DNA of 7,326 nt from JBLHLB01 sp047618505 (GTDB lineage Bacteria; Planctomycetota; UBA1135; GCA-002686595), in the NCBI GenBank assembly GCA_047618505.1, contig JBLHLB010000205.1:1-7326 (forward strand), read 5' to 3'. Each line of letters begins with the position of its first letter. Position 1 is the first letter of the stretch. Positions 6,232 through 7,326 of this stretch are shown here, in pieces. A model generated the notes under the pieces. The model had not been told where the DNA came from. It saw nothing but the letters and a program-made list of their open reading frames with translations, and ran no database searches. Both the position numbers and the translations under genes were made by a program.

Positions 6232-7326
6232 ACTTGAGTCGGGCCAGAGCTGCCGCGGCGGGCCCGCTGGACTCGTCCGATTCGCCGTAGTAGTGCCGGA
6301 GCTCCTCAATGGCCGGGACTGCGATTTTGGCCCCGAGAATTCCGAGGGCATCACAGGCAGCGGAGCGCAATTCCGGCGACTCGAGTTCCAGCAGGGGCAG
6401 GATCGCCCGAGCGATCTCGTCTCGGCGAAGGCGGTGGCTGGATAGGGATCGGAGAGCCGCTTGCGTGCCGCCGAGCTGGCCACAGCGAACTTGCTTGAGG
6501 AGCACAGATGCATCCGAGCGCCACCAGTCTTCCTCGGTCTTGAGCCAATTCCGCCAGCGACGCGAGTCCGAGGGAAGCTCCAGATCGGTGAGTTTCACCA
6601 GGGCCAGGTGTGCTACCTCCTGAACGTCTTCCTGTTCATTGTCGAGCAGTGCGATGAGGGGCAGGTACTGACCCTGAGCATCCAAGGCCCCAAGGGTCGC
6701 AATGGCACGTCGGACCAGAACCAAGTCACTGTCCGAAAGGTAGCCGGCTACTTGCTCCGTCAATAGCGCCGGCGACGTGCCCGGGGCTTTGCGGGCCAAC
6801 TGCCCAATGGAGGTGAGGGTTACGCGGTCGAGCTCGGGGCTCGCACCAAGCAGGCGCTCTAGGGTGACCCAGGCGTCCGCGCTCTGATCCTCAGCGACTG
6901 CCCGCACCAGGGGTGAGGCCGCCGTCGGGTCAAGGCTCGTCGCGATAGAGCGGATCTCGATGTGGGTCCCGGCATCGTTCTGTAGCAGACCCTGGACGGA
7001 CTCGCACAGTGATTGCCGTAGGTTCGCGTCAATGACCTCGGAGTTTTCGTCCGCACACAATTTGAGTGCCAGCGCCAGCTCCCTCTGCCGCCCGACCTGA
7101 GCGAGCAATTCCAACGCGCCGCGACGGTCGTCTAAGCTATTGCCGGGGCGCGTAGCGAGCTGCTCCACAAAGCTGATCACGGAGGCGCGGTCTAGGAGAG
7201 TGATCGCTTCGAGGAGTGCCCGCCTGCGCCCCTCATCCAGGGGAGTCGTATCGGGCAACTGCCGCGAGCCGAGAACTTTCACATAGTGTTGCAGGAGTCC
7301 GGGACCCAGGCCCAAGAGGGAGTTGA
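6227..7326 (-). CDS. HEAT-repeat protein (N-terminus beyond the window)
   Basis: The frame stays open to the right edge on the minus strand, so the gene is 5' truncated here; the TTG at 7315 is probably an internal Leu. About 365 residues are visible. They form repeated pairs of amphipathic helices of HEAT type, clearest at 188-242 (two helices ending AIATLGAL, then LIALLDNEQEDVQEVAHLALVKL; numbering from the TTG) and at 300-340 (LPLLELESPELRSAACDALGILGAKIAVPAIEEL). Between them is an aromatic segment, WRNWLKTEEDWW at 254-265, which follows KLTDLELP; such a Trp-rich end to a HEAT block is seen in many bacterial HEAT-repeat proteins. No catalytic motif, transmembrane segment or lipobox can be seen in this part. 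HEAT arrays are usually binding scaffolds, so the partner and role are unknown. It converges on hldE with a four-base overlap, and no link to LPS synthesis is evident. Confidence 0.85.
   Translation of the reverse strand, partial: NSLLGLGPGLLQHYVKVLGSRQLPDTTPLDEGRRRALLEAITLLDRASVISFVEQLATRPGNSLDDRRGALELLAQVGRQRELALALKLCADENSEVIDANLRQSLCESVQGLLQNDAGTHIEIRSIATSLDPTAASPLVRAVAEDQSADAWVTLERLLGASPELDRVTLTSIGQLARKAPGTSPALLTEQVAGYLSDSDLVLVRRAIATLGALDAQGQYLPLIALLDNEQEDVQEVAHLALVKLTDLELPSDSRRWRNWLKTEEDWWRSDASVLLKQVRCGQLGGTQAALRSLSSHRLRRDEIARAILPLLELESPELRSAACDALGILGAKIAVPAIEELRHYYGESDESSGPAAAALARLKS

Noticed and set aside
6089..6766. Plus-strand open frames inside the HEAT-repeat gene (6089-6445, 6309-6623, 6461-6766)
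   Set aside because: They overlap clear coding sequence of hldE or the HEAT-repeat gene, show no family motifs, and are expected by chance in GC-rich DNA.

Overview
The window reads as a stretch of chromosome from a fairly GC-rich Gram-negative bacterium that makes lipopolysaccharide containing heptose. The evidence is a run of four lipid A and inner-core genes: LpxK, an LpxL-type acyltransferase, HldD and bifunctional HldE. A long HEAT-repeat protein, often GTG/TTG or weak Shine-Dalgarno starts, and TAG as the stop of six of seven genes suggest an environmental lineage outside the well-studied Gammaproteobacteria. Myxococcota-, other 'deltaproteobacteria'- or Planctomycetota-like groups are possible, but I cannot fix the phylum from sequence alone.

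Layout. Positions 1-942 hold the 3' part of a gene whose product joins the C-terminal half of a HAD-type phosphatase to a P-loop kinase domain of the uridine kinase/phosphoribulokinase type. A spacer of 220 bases follows, with a candidate promoter and four 16-bp tandem repeats that end two bases before the next start codon. Then comes a tight cluster: a short RNA polymerase omega subunit gene (rpoZ, 1163-1372), lpxK (1381-2535) and an lpxL/htrB-type acyltransferase (2516-3544). After 134 bases comes hldD (3679-4647), then a second array of five 16-bp tandem repeats, then hldE (4752-6230). On the opposite strand a HEAT-repeat protein gene runs in from the right edge and ends at 6227. Its stop codon overlaps that of hldE in one CCTAGG palindrome.

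How the genes work together. LpxK adds the 4'-phosphate to the lipid A disaccharide, and the LpxL-type enzyme adds a secondary acyl chain. HldE phosphorylates D-glycero-D-manno-heptose 7-phosphate and, after a phosphatase step not encoded here, adenylylates the 1-phosphate. HldD epimerises the product to ADP-L-glycero-D-manno-heptose, the donor for inner-core heptose. Omega sits in front of the lipid A genes and may be cotranscribed with them.

Most of the content is ordinary LPS biosynthesis. I did not find a convincing new defence or mobile system. The most unusual signals are the two 16-bp repeat arrays, which share their period and a CAGTAC core in front of two different genes, the HAD-kinase fusion, and the strong preference for TAG stops.
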